From Lithobates sylvaticus (Eukaryota; Chordata; Amphibia; Anura; Ranidae): DNA of 64,000 nucleotides. The DNA is taken from the NCBI GenBank assembly GCA_028564925.1, contig CM053026.1:130601150-130665149 (forward strand). The letters run 5' to 3'. Below the pieces are notes generated by a model. The model did not search any database, was not told the origin of the DNA, and saw nothing but the letters and a program-made list of their open reading frames with translations. Positions 1 to 11,984 of the stretch are shown one piece after another. The stretch's first letter is position 1. Each line of letters starts with the position of its first letter. Made by a program: the position numbers and the translations under genes.

Positions 1-869
1 ATCATGGACAGACCCTGCCCGACCCGGGGAGAAGATAAAGTGTGGAAAGCTGCATTAGGAGAGTAGGCGGAGCATAAGGCCCTGCCTTCACCAGTCAAAT
101 TGCGTACAGCCAGTCTGGCCAGTCACCGGCCACTTATGGGGGTGCCAATTGCTCTGCCTTCCTCAGCCAAGCACCCACAAAGTGCCACCCTAGGCCTGGG
201 CCTTGTCGGCCTAGGCCAAGACACAGCACTACATAGCATATGAACAGCTCACCTCAAAATACACAGTAAATGATCTCAAAATACACAAGGGGTGAAGCAT
301 GATAACTATGTTATAAGGAAAGAATGTGGTACAAGAAAAATGTAATCCCCAAGAACCAGCAGGTTCCCTAAATCTCAAAGCAAAATTAAGAAACTTCAAA
401 CAGTGCCAGGGTTCAGGTCAAAGGAAGGAGAGAGGCATAGAGAATACTTCACTGATTAAAAGAGAAGAGGAGAAAGATTGGATGCGATAGTGGGAGATTA
501 AAAAAATAAAAACTTAATAGGGGGAAAGGTGGGGATAGAAAGAGACACATCTAAACAGAGCTCAACACCATAAACATTGAAAAAAAGACTATGTTTTATT
601 ACATTTCCTTTAATTTATTTTTTATTTTTGATGTTGAGCTCTGTTTGAACATGGCAGGGGACAACAATTTTGCAGTATCTCTTTTTTCCAGTTTGATGTT
701 TCCCCACTACTGTTTGTCCTCTCTACTAGGAAAATTATAACCAGCGCTTGCAGGGCCATATTATGGCTCACTCCCTGACCTCTCGCAAATTTATTTTGGC
801 AGTGACATTTCCCATCACATTGAGTATCCCTTGAGGAGGTCCAGGATGTGAGAGGGATAAAGCAAGCTC
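1..869. other. No gene recognised
   Basis: I see no convincing coding region, RNA gene or recognisable element here. The stretch is low-complexity to mildly AT-rich, and short open frames on both strands lack any family signature. Confidence 0.5.
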
Positions 870-1260
870 TGGTCTTAAAGTAAGGTCAATTTTTTTTTTT
901 ACATTTTGGATAGAGTAATGGAGTGCCCCTGCCAGGTTTGTTTTTGTCATCTGGGTCCCATTGGGGAGATTTCCCTACACTTCCTGTGCAATAACCAAAA
1001 CAGGAAGTGGGAGGAAATCCATTCAAAGGGTGGAAATCCCTGGTTGTCACCAGGGTCAACAAATCAAGTGTCCCCATTGGAACATTTCTCATCTCTTACT
1101 ATTCAAGGGACAACACAAAAAGTGTTTTTTTTTATATTGACTTTCAAAACTATATATATATATATATATATATTGTACTACTATACAAATAAAGATGGCG
1201 AATCTCTCTAATGGGGGCATTGGCAGCAATAAAAAGTTAACAGGTGTTCTAAAATAAAGT
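870..1260. repeat. Dispersed repeat, TTTTGGATAGAG family
   Basis: The block starts with a T-run and TTTTGGATAGAGTAATGGAG, and then holds an inverted pair around ACTTCCTGT and ACAGGAAGTGGGAGG. Similar blocks, with a TTTTGGA box and a GGGGAGAT / AAGTGAGAGG pair, occur near 28480-28850 and (diverged) at 30294-30660, with a short piece at 22262-22330. I infer one old dispersed family; class unknown. Confidence 0.4.
1151..1173. repeat. (TA)n microsatellite
   Basis: Uninterrupted TA dinucleotide run of about 23 bases. Confidence 0.9.
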
Positions 1261-1392
1261 GGACTTGCATGCAGCCACCTGGAGGTACCTGCTCTATATT
1301 TAAAGAGCCGGTTCACCATTTGAAAGGCATAGGCTTGTTTTATTTATTTAGTTATTAAGTGATTCAAGAATATTTTATGGCAGGTAGCCTAA

Positions 1393-1788
1393 GCCCCAGT
1401 ACACACGGTCGGAAATTCCAACCACAAAATCTGTCTGATTTTTTCCGACGGATTTTGTCCGACGTTGCATACACACGGTCAGACAAAGTGTGTTCGTTGC
1501 GTATGACGGAACAACGTAGAGGCTAGTAGCCAACAGCTTTTGTCTCGTAATTTGATCTGAGCATGCGTGGCACTTTGTCCGTCGGAATTCTCTACAGACG
1601 GAAAATTCCGTCGGAAAAAGTCTGATCGGATTTTGTTGTCGGACAATTTGAGAGCAGGAATCCCAAATTTTTTCAGTCGGAAATTCAGACGGAAAAAGTC
1701 AGATGGAGCACACACACGGGCGGATTTTCCGACAACATGGTCCGATCGGACATTTTCCGTCAGAATTTCTGACCGCGTGTACGGGGCA
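1393..1788. mobile_element. Harbinger-like MITE, copy 1
   Basis: Non-autonomous element of about 396 bp with long terminal inverted repeats. The left end reads GCCCCAGTACACACGGTCGG and the right end is its complement, ending in GTGTACGGGGCA. Internal sub-repeats of TCCGACGGA and TTTTCCGA occur throughout. Sister copies at 11577, 20162 and 46588 sit between identical 3-bp TTA or TAA duplications, typical of PIF/Harbinger; here the flanks are TAA and TAT, so the duplication has decayed or was imprecise. No transposase is present. Superfamily assignment is inferred from the 3-bp TWA duplications. Confidence 0.8.
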
Positions 1789-2683
1789 TATGATGATTGA
1801 AACCCAAGCCCAAACAAAGCTTTTTATGCAACTATTCCAGTTATTTAACAATAGTATAATAATTAGTAAATTAGCAGATTAACAGAACACTATATTTTGT
1901 TATTTCCATATGTAGATACTGAATACAATTGTACATAACAAATTACTCCCACATTCACAACCCTTTTTATTAGTTCCCTGTGTGCATTTAAACTGTTCAC
2001 AATTAATATCTACACATAAATATATTTACATGTCATTAACCATTTACTATTAAGCCATTGAGATTTTCCTTTATTTCCTCTTTAACAACAATCAGCAATT
2101 TTCTTTCCTTCTTTCTATTCTTCCCATGGGTCTACTACTGTTACTTAGTAAATTAAAGGAGCTCTCCAAGTGGGCTGGATAACAAGAGCAGCTGGAAGTG
2201 GGTGTAGTTTTTTTAGATTGTGTAAAAACTACATGTGCTAGTCTGCAGCATCTGAACTGCTTTTATCTCTCCCTCTCTGGAATAAAAAAATGTGAATGCA
2301 TGGCAAGCAAAAACAAATTATTTGCTTTCAACCACCTGAGCACGTAAAAACATGTTTTTGCATGGTGGCATAAGATCTTCTTTTTAGTCTGATACCTCAA
2401 ACACAAGCCCCTTCCAATATTTGAGAAGACACCAGTGGAGACTGGTGCTCCATTTTTTGAGGAGAGCGGCAACCCCCCCCCACCCCCCAGTCGGCAGGTC
2501 AGTCGATCATACACCCGCCCAGTCACTCAATCATCAGCCCACCAGCTCCGCACTTACCCCATCTAGGTCACGGCCAGCGCTTCCTCCCCGTTGGGTTCAC
2601 CCTGCATCTCCTCTGCTTCACGGCACCTTCCCTTGCATCTTCCCCTCCTCCTCGGCAGCCAATGCAATCACGTCTCCTCTCTG
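1789..2683. other. No gene recognised; C-rich tract
   Basis: Mostly unremarkable, partly AT-rich sequence. A C-run, interrupted once, lies at 2473-2488 (G-quadruplex potential on the minus strand). The GC-rich part at 2450-2680 gives short proline-rich open frames that look incidental. Confidence 0.5.
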
Positions 2684-2903
2684 TTAACCTCCCTGGCGGT
2701 ATGATTGTCAGGAATTTTGTACCAAAGCGGTACAATTATTTTGCATGGCTTTTTATATTGTAGGCCTGTAATTCTTACGAAATAACTCACTTAAATCTGT
2801 CCAAACCAGAGTCTAGTAGACATCTTGGGTATGATAAAGTTTGAAACACAAAATCATAAATTATAATATAATAAATAACTATAAAAATTATTCAATAATG
2901 TAA

Positions 2904-3095
2904 TCAAATCAAAAACACTGAAATTTGCTCAGTTGCAGAATTGTCACTGTCATTAGATTTAGTGTTTGATGACGAATTTCCCCTCAAATCGCTATCGCTA
3001 AATTCTGCAAGTGATTCTAATTTATTATCGCTGTTTTCTAGCTGGTCTAAAACCACTTTTGACATAAACGGACACTTTTTGGTTGCTATGGACAA
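2904..3095 (-). pseudogene. Possible piggyBac transposase N-terminal remnant
   Basis: A 63-codon open frame inside MITE copy A. From its eleventh residue it reads MSKVVLDQLENSDNK and continues with a stretch rich in Ser, Asp, Glu and Asn. piggyBac transposases often begin with an acidic, Ser/Asp-rich region of this kind, so the MITE may be an internally deleted derivative that kept the 5' end of the transposase gene. The same start, MSKVVLDQLEN, is readable in the second copy near 53820 on the plus strand, where the frame stops sooner. No catalytic domain is present. It could be a chance frame in AT-rich DNA. Confidence 0.35.
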
Positions 3096-3190
3096 TCTCC
3101 AAATTCCAGGCAGAAAAAAACTGTATTTATAATATAAAAGGGCACTGGACAGACCACTAGGGACAAAGGGGATGTGTCATTTTTTTTTTA

Positions 3191-3225
3191 TACAGTACTG
3201 TAATCTTTAAGATTACAGTACTGTA
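3191..3225. repeat. Perfect 17-bp-arm palindrome
   Basis: TACAGTACTGTAATCTT is followed by one base and then its exact complement. The same palindrome, with 16-bp arms and a 3-bp spacer, is kept at 53649-53683 in the other copy of the element, so it is a built-in part of this MITE. Confidence 0.9.
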
Positions 3226-3496
3226 TGTGTTTTTACTTTTTTTAATTAGGCGCCGATCTCCGCTCCCGTGCATCGCAACGTCGCAGGAAACGGAGCTCAG
3301 CGGCACTCAGGCACTGTGTGAATCGAGCGGAGGAGCTCGCACACACAGCGGGGAGACATCGCAGGATCCAGGGGACAAGGTAAGTAAGTAACTTCCCCTG
3401 TATCCTGCAATGCGATCCCGAGCCTGGCTTGGGGCTACCTCTTATGGTACTGAAATTCCACCCGAGCCAGACTCGGGAATACCGCCGGGGGGTTAA

Positions 3497-3929
3497 TAGG
3501 GTCCCAGGGCTCACTTCCTGATTGGCAGAGAATCAGGAAGACAATAGCGAATATTAATTTGAACTGGGTGGGCTCAGGGCGCAGTGCTCTGTGCCCCAAG
3601 CCCACCCTTTTTTGAAGCCAATTAGAGCCTCTGTCTCTAATCACGTGCTTCTAAAAATGTTTTAAAAATAAATAAATAAAAACCCCATTGTAATGCAGGT
3701 GTCCGATGTTCTGCATGTAGATTACGTGCCAGATTCATGGACTAGGGGGCTGCCACTGGAAGACAGCTTTAAAATGATGAATGTTATATCATTTTGCCTG
3801 GAAAAAGAAAGTCGTGTCCTTACCACTCCTTCATCTCCATAGAGTGTTTAATTTATAAGAAAAGATGTCGAACAGTGAACAAATATTTTTGATGTGCTCA
3901 TCTTAAATCAGATTATTTATCTAGCTGGG
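3497..3929. other. No gene recognised
   Basis: Nothing beyond anonymous sequence. A short inverted motif (CACTTCCTGATTGGCAG then AATCAGGAAG) at 3510-3540 suggests a repeat fragment next to the MITE. Confidence 0.4.
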
Positions 3930-3934
3930 TAAGT

Positions 3935-4290
3935 ATTATGTTCACGATTTTATCTCCTCGATTCTTTAGCCTTGCTAGAGAACACAGCTTTTGCTCAGTC
4001 ACTGTGCAGATGAAAAGATTGCATCAATTTGAAAAGGAATTCCCTAGACCTTGGACAATTCAGGAGCTAAATTACAGCCATATGTACAGTATATTTGTGA
4101 CAATGAAGGTTAATTTGCTTGGTGTATACAACAGCCATCAGCTGCCATTTTTCCCCAGTTGGGACTGGTTCACATGCGCAGAAATTCCCTTGACTTTGCT
4201 CTGCCTGTTGCAGGAGAATCTCTTAAATCAAGGCGGTCATGACCTCTCACCAGCCTTAATCCACAGAGTATGTATTCAAGGGAATTAATT
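3935..4290. other. Candidate conserved non-coding block
   Basis: Unique-looking, balanced-composition sequence without inverted or tandem repeats, open in one plus frame for 116 codons (3938-4288) that resembles no family I know. It contains transcription-factor-like cores such as CAGCTG and AATTAATT. The texture is like vertebrate conserved non-coding DNA, but this is an impression; conservation cannot be judged from one sequence. Confidence 0.25.
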
Positions 4291-4916
4291 GAAAATAGTA
4301 ATGTGAAAAAAAAATAAAAAAATCTTACGGCGTGTTTTAATTAACGCTGTTTATATCACCAAAGATCACACTGAATCATATAGTGTCATAAATGACAAGC
4401 TAGTGTCGTAGATAAGAGTACTTCACATTTCTCTGACTAGCTGAAAATTGCTAGTTATGCTATTAGTGTTCCAGGGGTCTATTCCAGTGCTATAGGCAGT
4501 CTAGTGAGAACAAAGAGGGATTCTTCTTGCATTGCTGCGATGCAAAAATATTTGTTCTATACCATCGTATGGATTATAATGGTGTGTGACGTTTCCCTCT
4601 TTGAAGCTTTGTGTTGAAGCTGAGATATACGCCTGCAGCTTCAGCTCCTAGTAACATGTACTACTGCAGTGCTGATTGGAAAGCATTCATTTAGTACAGG
4701 AAAAACACCAATGTAGGCTGCTGCAATGAAGATTTGTGGTTCATATTCTGCTAAAATAACACAGTGGGACAAATTTATCAATAAGCTTCTTGAATAAGCG
4801 TTTTTCTAAAAACAGCAACTTTATTTGAAATTTAGGGGAACAGTTATACAATAACTGCAGAAAAAAAAAACAAGGGCTCATGTGTTGTAATTTAAATGCA
4901 ACTCCCATTTTATTGT
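4291..4916. other. No gene recognised
   Basis: AT-rich anonymous sequence with an A-run at 4861-4870. I see no element ends or coding signal. Confidence 0.5.
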
Positions 4917-6480
4917 TTAACCACTTCAGCCCTGGAAGGTTTTACCCTCTTAAAGCGGGCCTGCACACACTTTGACTTTATGTCATTGTTTTCATAATCA
5001 GGCAAAAAGTGCTAAATGGTCTTTTTATTTTCTATGTTACCTTATTATTGCTGGTCCGGTAATTCCACACCTGCCTCTGTGCCTGTGGCTGTGGGTGGGG
5101 TCTGTGCGGGGATCCGCATCATTTCCTTTGAGCGCCGCACTCTCCTGGGATCTGGTGTCATTCATCCCAGAAGTCAGTGCAGACATCCGACCCGAAATCT
5201 TGCGTGATTTTAAGGACGTGGGGTGTTTACACAGCTCGGCGCTGTTGCCCGTGTGCATGCGCGGGAACCAGCGAGGCATGCTGGTTCCCGTAACGAAAGG
5301 GAACAAGGAAGTGATTGCTTGTGGGCTTCAAATGTCCACAAGCAAAATGACAATTCAGTTGTTTTGATTTTAAAACTGCAGATTTTATGAAAAAACGGAC
5401 ATGGATACCGGACAGACACCTAACAAGTGAGTTTATTGTTAGACTGATAATACTTGTAACATGAGAAGAAAAAAAATAAAATAAATAAGTGTGTGCAGAA
5501 CCGCCCATTTTTTGAGATACGGCACTGCGCTACTTTAATTGACAATTGCACGGTCATGCAATGCTATACCCAAATGGAATTGATGTCCTTTTTACCCACA
5601 AATAGAGCGTTCTTTTGGTGGTAATTGAGCACCTCTGCGGGTTTTATTTGCGCTATAAACAAAAAAAGAGAGACAATTTTGAAAAAAATAACAATATTTT
5701 TTACTTTATGCTATAAAACATATCTAATAAAAAAATTTAAAAAATCTAATTTCTTCATCAGTTTAGGGCCACTATGTATTCTGCTACATATTTTTGGTAA
5801 AGAAATCCCAATAAGCATATATTGATTTGGTTGGAAAAAAGTTATCGTGTCTACAACCTATGGGATATTTTAATAGCATTTTTATTTATTTATTTATTTA
5901 CTAGTAATGAGGGCGATCAGCGATTTTTAGTGGAATTATGACATTGCAGCGGAAAAATCAGATACCTAATTGATACTTTTGACACTTTTTGGGGAACCAG
6001 TGACATTATTACAATATATGTACTAAAAGAATATTAAAATATTGTATTACAATATATGTATTAAAAATATGCACTGTTACTGTACTAATGACACTGGCAG
6101 GGAAGGGGTTAACAGGGGCGATCAAAGGGTTAAGTGTGTCCCTAGGTGGTGCTTGCTAACTGTGTGGGGGGTGGTCTGACTGTATGAAGACAGAGATCAG
6201 TTTTCCTGCTTAGCAGGGACACAAGTTCTCTATCGTCTTCCCTGTCAGAACAGCGATTTTCCTTGTTTATATAGGCAGATCGCCGTTCTGCCTCTTTGGG
6301 TAGCGATTGCGGGTGGCCGGCGAGCATTGAGTTCACTGGACCCCCTGATTGGCTTCCCCAGTGTCCAATCAGCACACGCACCTCCAGTGTAGATTGCACG
6401 AAATGATGTACAGGTACGTCGTTTCATGCAATAGAGCCAACCTGCCGCAATTTATGTGTAGTAGGTGGCCAGAAAGTAGT
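4917..6480 (+). mobile_element. TTAACCACTTC-family repeat, copy 1, with a nested repeat
   Basis: It begins TTAACCACTTCAGCC. After the nested insert at 4950-5505 it continues with the family landmarks: GGCACTGCGCTACTTTAA, GACAATTGCACGGTCATGC, CTTTTGGTGGTAATTGA, a poly-T/A middle, TTTGACACTTTTTGGGG and GGCAGGGAAGGGGTTAA. The same order of landmarks occurs at 26082, 43966, 53284, 56728 and 58955 and marks one abundant frog repeat. The far end is decayed near 6480. TTAA is present at intact ends of other copies. The transposon class (piggyBac, Kolobok or other TTAA-target type) is undecided, and no transposase is seen. Confidence 0.7.
4950..5505. mobile_element. TTAAAG-GGTTCTGCAC MITE nested in the larger repeat
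   Basis: Left end TTAAAGCGGGCCTGCACAC; right end GTGTGTGCAGAACCGCC, an imperfect complement. Inside, CTCCTGGGATCTGGTGTCAT and the following AGTCAGTGCAGACATC match the element at 23063-23634. In the host repeat, the sequence before it (GGTTTTACCC) and after it (CATTTTTTGAGATACGGCAC) is contiguous family sequence, so this is an insertion into it. Confidence 0.6.
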
Positions 6481-6518
6481 TCATTGAATCGGTAGTAAAC
6501 CTCATTAAAAAAAAAAAA

Positions 6519-8190
6519 CATTGCTAATGTCTATGCTCCAAAATCAAAGCAATTATCCTTTATCTATAAGATCTGGATAAAAAATTCAAAAAAAGATGTA
6601 AGTCAGACTTATATTATGCTGAGAATTTAATGTAGTTTCAGATACTTCCATGGATGTCTCCACTTCCTCTCCAAGGAGATCACGCCCATCCTCCCTGCAG
6701 TCCTTTATCTGGTCTAACTCTCTTTTTGACATATGGCGAAGCCAACACTACGGAAAGAGATTACACCTTCTTTTCCAAACCACATTGCTCGTACTCGAGA
6801 ATCGACTATATGCTAATTGAGAAGACCCTTCTTAAGGATGTCATGTCCTCTACCATCCATACAATAACCTGGTCAGACCATGCTCCTGTTTCCATAAGTG
6901 TAGGGGGGGGAAACAATGGAAGGAGCAGGAATGTTTGGCGCAATGATCCACAATCATGCATCATATCCAAGTTGATCCTACTACAACATGGACTGTGCAT
7001 AAAGCATAAATTAGAGGACTGTTACTAAAGATGAGTGCCATAGCCAAACGTCAGAGAACACAGCAATCTCCCAATTGGAAGATGATAACAAAAATAATCC
7101 CAATATTGTTAATAGCAATAAGTTGTCTCAAGCCAGGAACGATCTTAGAATCTTTTTAAATGCTGAACTTGCCAAACATTTACGTACAGTCCAATCAAAC
7201 TTCTATGCTAATGGCAATAAGGCTGGCAAACTTTTGGCTGCTCAAGTAAAACAACGAATGGTGAAACAAAAAATCTATACAGCTCCCCGTACAATTTAGG
7301 AGAAGATCCCCACACGTAACAACCTTCAGAAGAATTATTAACTACATTTTTAGACTCCCTGATTCTCCCAATATTATCAGAAGAACATTTGCATGATCTC
7401 AATGCACCCTTCTCTCTCACAGAAATTGAGAAAGCAATTACTTCTCTCCCCAACAATAAATCAAGTATTATAAACTTTTTTCTCAATCACTAGTGCCTTA
7501 CCCGCAATCAACTTTCAATACTGCTGTGTCCTCTGGCTCTTTTCCATCTGAAATGTTGAATGCAACAATTGTCAATCTGCCAAAGCCAGGAAAGGAGCCA
7601 ATGTCCCCCTAAAACTTTCGACCCATATCTCTCCTTAATACGGACGTAAAAATTTACGCCAAATTAACCTCCGGGAGGTTGGCGCCCTTCCTTCCACAAC
7701 TGATTGATGCTGACCAGGTTGGCTTTATTACAGACCACCAGGCCCGTGATGCCACTCGTAAGATTATCAACCTGCTACATTATGCTGATGCTACTAAAGT
7801 TCCCTCCATTTATTTAGCCCTTGATGCTGAAAAAGCATTTGATAGGATCCATTGGGGATACTTACACCATGCCCTATCCAAATTTGGCTTTAGCGGCAAC
7901 ATTATGGCAGCTATTATGGCATTAGACTCAACCCCATCGGAGCATGTGCTCTCTGAGGGTTTCTTATCCCAAAAATGTTATATTACATATGGCAGGGCTG
8001 CCCACTCTCTCCCATTATCTTTACGCCCATGATGGAGCTCTTGGCTCATAAGATAAGAAATCACAAATCCATATCGGGAATATTCATAGAGGGCAAAGAA
8101 CACAAAATTATGCTTTTTGCTGATGACATTATTCTTACATTAACAGACCCAGCCTCTTCCCTGTCCGAAGTGTATAACATTCTGAAGGTA
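6519..8190 (+). pseudogene. L1/Tx1-type LINE ORF2, 5' part (decayed)
   Basis: A LINE encodes an endonuclease plus reverse transcriptase and copies itself by target-primed reverse transcription. At 6520-6545 a frame reads IANVYAP, the endonuclease N-terminal motif. At 6750-6905 YSRIDYMLIEK and WSDHAPVSIS match the C-terminal endonuclease motifs. NFRPISLLN near 7612, LDAEKAFDRIHW near 7822, the CPLSP-type block near 7988 and LFADDI near 8110 are the ordered reverse-transcriptase blocks, FADD holding the catalytic aspartates. The frame is interrupted repeatedly, so the copy is dead. The Tc1 element at 8191-9810 interrupts it just after the FADD block, and the remainder continues at 9811. The 5' end is truncated next to an A-run at 6506-6517. 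Confidence 0.85.
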
Positions 8191-8404
8191 CAGTGGTGTG
8201 AAAAAGTGTTTGCCCCCTTCCTCATTTCCTGTTCCTTTGCATGTTTGTCACACTTAAGTGTTTCGGAACATCAAACCAATTTAAACAATAGTCAAGGACA
8301 ACACAAGTAAACTCAAAATGCAATTTGTAAATGAAGGTGTTTATTATTAAATTTGAAAAAAAATCCAAACCATCATGGCCCTGTGTGAAAAAGTGATTGC
8401 CCCC
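8191..8404 (+). repeat. Tc1 left terminal inverted repeat
   Basis: Starts CAGTGGTGTGAAAAAGTG and ends in GTGATTGCCCCCT. A second GTGTGAAAAAGTGATTGCCC at the inner edge echoes the outer start, giving the paired inner and outer transposase binding sites typical of Tc1 elements with long inverted repeats (IR/DR organisation; inferred). Confidence 0.9.
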
Positions 8405-8556
8405 TTGTTAAAACATACTATAACTGTGGTTGTCCACACCTGAGTTCAATTTCTCTAGCCACACCCAGGCCTGATTATTGCCACACCTGTTCACAATCAA
8501 GGCATCACTTAAATAGGAGCTGCTTGACACAGTAAGGTCCACCAGAAGATCCTTAA

Positions 8557-9591
<1,035 letters not shown>

Positions 9592-9596
9592 GTTTA

Positions 9597-9810
9597 GGGG
9601 GCAATCACTTTTTCACACAGGGCCATGATGGTTTGGATTTTTTTTCACCTTTAATAATAAACACCTTCATTTACAAATTGCATTTTGTGTTTACTTGTGT
9701 TGTCCTTGACTATTGTTTAAATTGGTTTGATGTTCCGAAACACTTAAGTGTGACAAACATGCAAAGGAACAGGAAATGAGGAAGGGGGCAAACACTTTTT
9801 CACACCACTG
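9597..9810 (-). repeat. Tc1 right terminal inverted repeat
   Basis: Reverse complement of 8191-8404 with only a few differences by eye (near the TTATTATTAAA and GTAAACNC stretches). It ends CACACCACTG, followed by TA. Confidence 0.9.
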
Positions 9811-10750
9811 TATTTAACTCAATCGCTTACTACAAATGCAATGTGCTTAATATAAACATCAGTAAGATTGATAAATCCCATTTACAAACTTCTTTCCCCT
9901 TCCAATGGCCAGAAGGTTTCATAAAGCCCCGACCCTAGCGCAATGGGAGAAGGATTTGGGGGTCACATTCTCAGAGTCATAATGGTTAAAAGCAATCCAG
10001 TACAACATTAAAACAGCCAAGTGCATTAATTACTGGGAAATAGGCAAAAAGATTCACCATCGTTGGTATTTAACACCTGTCCGCCTGGCTAAATACTCTA
10101 ACCTCGATGATGATCTATGTTGGCGTAACTGTCTACAAGTAGGAACTCTGTTTAACATTCTTTGGGAGTGCCCCCATATTAAGTGTTACTGGAGGAGAGT
10201 GTTTACCCTTATTTCTGATATCACAGGTTGCTTAACAAAGCCCAACGCTGCTTTGGCCCTCTGACCTTCGATCTGGTAATGCACATTTTATTTGCTGCTA
10301 GGTTGATGATCTTCAGGAAATGGAGAGGATACTTGATCCCCAATTTATCAGATGTGCAGCTACAACTGAACCTTACAATTCACTATGAAAGATATCTGGC
10401 ACTCAAATTGGGCAGCACGCACCACTTTCTAAAAATGTGGGGCCCTTGGATCTCTCTGCAGAAATCTGACTTTCTTCAGTCTCTGAACCTGATATGTTGA
10501 GTTCAATATTGTACACTTGACAATATGTCTTCTGTTATATTTAACGCAAGGTTATGTGTTCGGTTTAGCATGCAACTTCCAAACCATTTAGTCAATGCAT
10601 TCTTATTTCCATGACAATAAACTATACCATTTGACATGTTTATGTATAGTTTCTTTTCCTATAGTTTCCTTCACTATAAACTCTTATTACTACCCTGTAA
10701 GCATCATTTGTTCTGCCTACTTTTGAAAAACAATAAAAAAAAAAAAAAAT
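9811..10750 (+). pseudogene. L1/Tx1-type LINE ORF2, 3' part, with poly-A
   Basis: Continuation of the LINE broken by Tc1. Just after the TA, a frame reads FNSIAYYKCNVLN, the block that follows FADD in L1-type reverse transcriptases. LFNILWECPHIKCYW near 10150 and the tail at 10228-10500 with a WGPWIS ending are the usual C-terminal domain. An A-run at 10736-10749 after AATAAA is the LINE tail. The frame is interrupted several times. The 3' noncoding part is about 230 bp. Confidence 0.8.
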
Positions 10751-11576
10751 TATAAACAGAATGAATGTGTTTCATTTTAAAAAATTACCATTTGTCTTGG
10801 TTTATTGGTCCACAAAAATTAAAGCATATTTTGTGGATCTACAGCATATGTTTGCAGTAAATACAGAGAGTATGCTATATTTGCACATGCACCTTTAAAT
10901 CACCCCAGTTTTATGTGTTATGTGAAAAAGCGGTCTTTGGTGGCCCAATCTGTAGCTGTATAGGACAAGCATAAAATGTTGTTGTTTAGATTTTTATCTA
11001 GTCTAATCTAGCAACAAAATCCATTGCCTGGAGCTACTAAACATTGTAGCCCTGTTTAAAGCTTAACATATGTTAGTAAATCAGCTCCACTGGGTCAGTG
11101 GCTCAAACATTTACGAAGATCCGAAAAGCCAGAGATCCCTATTGACAGACTAGTTGGGGTTCAGAAACTCAATCAGTAAGCAGGTAATTGCACTTTCCTT
11201 GTTTATTTCCTAATGACCTTTAGCTAAAAGATACCTATCATTCAGTTGCTAAATTCACTAAACCAACTGTGCAGTGACATTTGGACCCATTTTATACTTA
11301 CACATTGCATCAAACCCCAAAAATTATATTTTGGCAACTTGCCAATGATATGCAAACTAATGCAAAATGTAATGTACAGTATATGTCGCCACCAAATATT
11401 CAGCGTCCGAATTTTGTATATGTATTTATGCAACGCTGGCACCTCTGCCTTTTTGCGGCTGCTACTGGCAATAGGCCAGGCGTAACATCACTCATGAAAT
11501 TCCACATGATAACAGTACCGCAAATGTAATCCTATACTTTTGTATTACTGACCGCTGCCCAACACCACCCCTCTTA
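10751..11576. other. No gene recognised
   Basis: AT-rich anonymous sequence. Short open frames at 11242-11529 overlap on both strands and carry no family signature. Confidence 0.5.
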
Positions 11577-11976
11577 TGCCCCATACACACGGTCGGATAT
11601 TCCGATGGAAAAAGTCAGATCGGATTATGCTGTCGGAAAATCCGATAGTGTGTGGGCTCTAGCGGGCTTTTTCAGAGAGAGCAGGATCTAAAATTTTCCG
11701 ACAACAAAATCCGATCAGACTTTTTCCGATCGTGTGTAGAGAATTCCGACGCACAAAGTGCCACGCATGCTCAGAAGAAATTTGGAGACTAAAGCTATTG
11801 GCTACTGGCCTCTACGTAGTCCTGTCATACGTTTTATACGTCACCTCGTTCGGAGCGATCGGATTTTCCGACAACTTTGTCCGACCGTGTGTGTGCAACA
11901 CAAGATTCGGACAAAATCTGTCGGAAAAAATCTGACGGGTTTTATGGTCGGAATGTCCGACCGTGTGTACAGGGCA
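11577..11976. mobile_element. Harbinger-like MITE, copy 2
   Basis: 400-bp element with ends TGCCCCATACACACGGTCGG and its complement GACCGTGTGTACAGGGCA, flanked by perfect TTA duplications at 11574-11576 and 11977-11979. Its interior (ACGTAG, GCATGC and TAGCCAATAGC-type blocks) runs in the opposite orientation to copies 1 and 3. Confidence 0.88.
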
Positions 11977-11984
11977 TTACCCAG

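Larger units (their letters stand above)
2684..3496. mobile_element. piggyBac-like MITE, copy A
   Basis: The element is bounded by TTAA on both sides. The terminal inverted repeat is TTAACCTCCCTGGCGGT at the left, matched by the complement ACCGCCGGGGGGTTAA at the right. Total length including both TTAA is 813 bp. A second copy in the opposite orientation lies at 53368-54181 (814 bp). The TTAA target with CC-starting inverted repeats is the hallmark of piggyBac-type elements. It carries a central palindrome and a possible remnant of an acidic transposase N-terminus (separate entries). It is non-autonomous. Confidence 0.8.
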
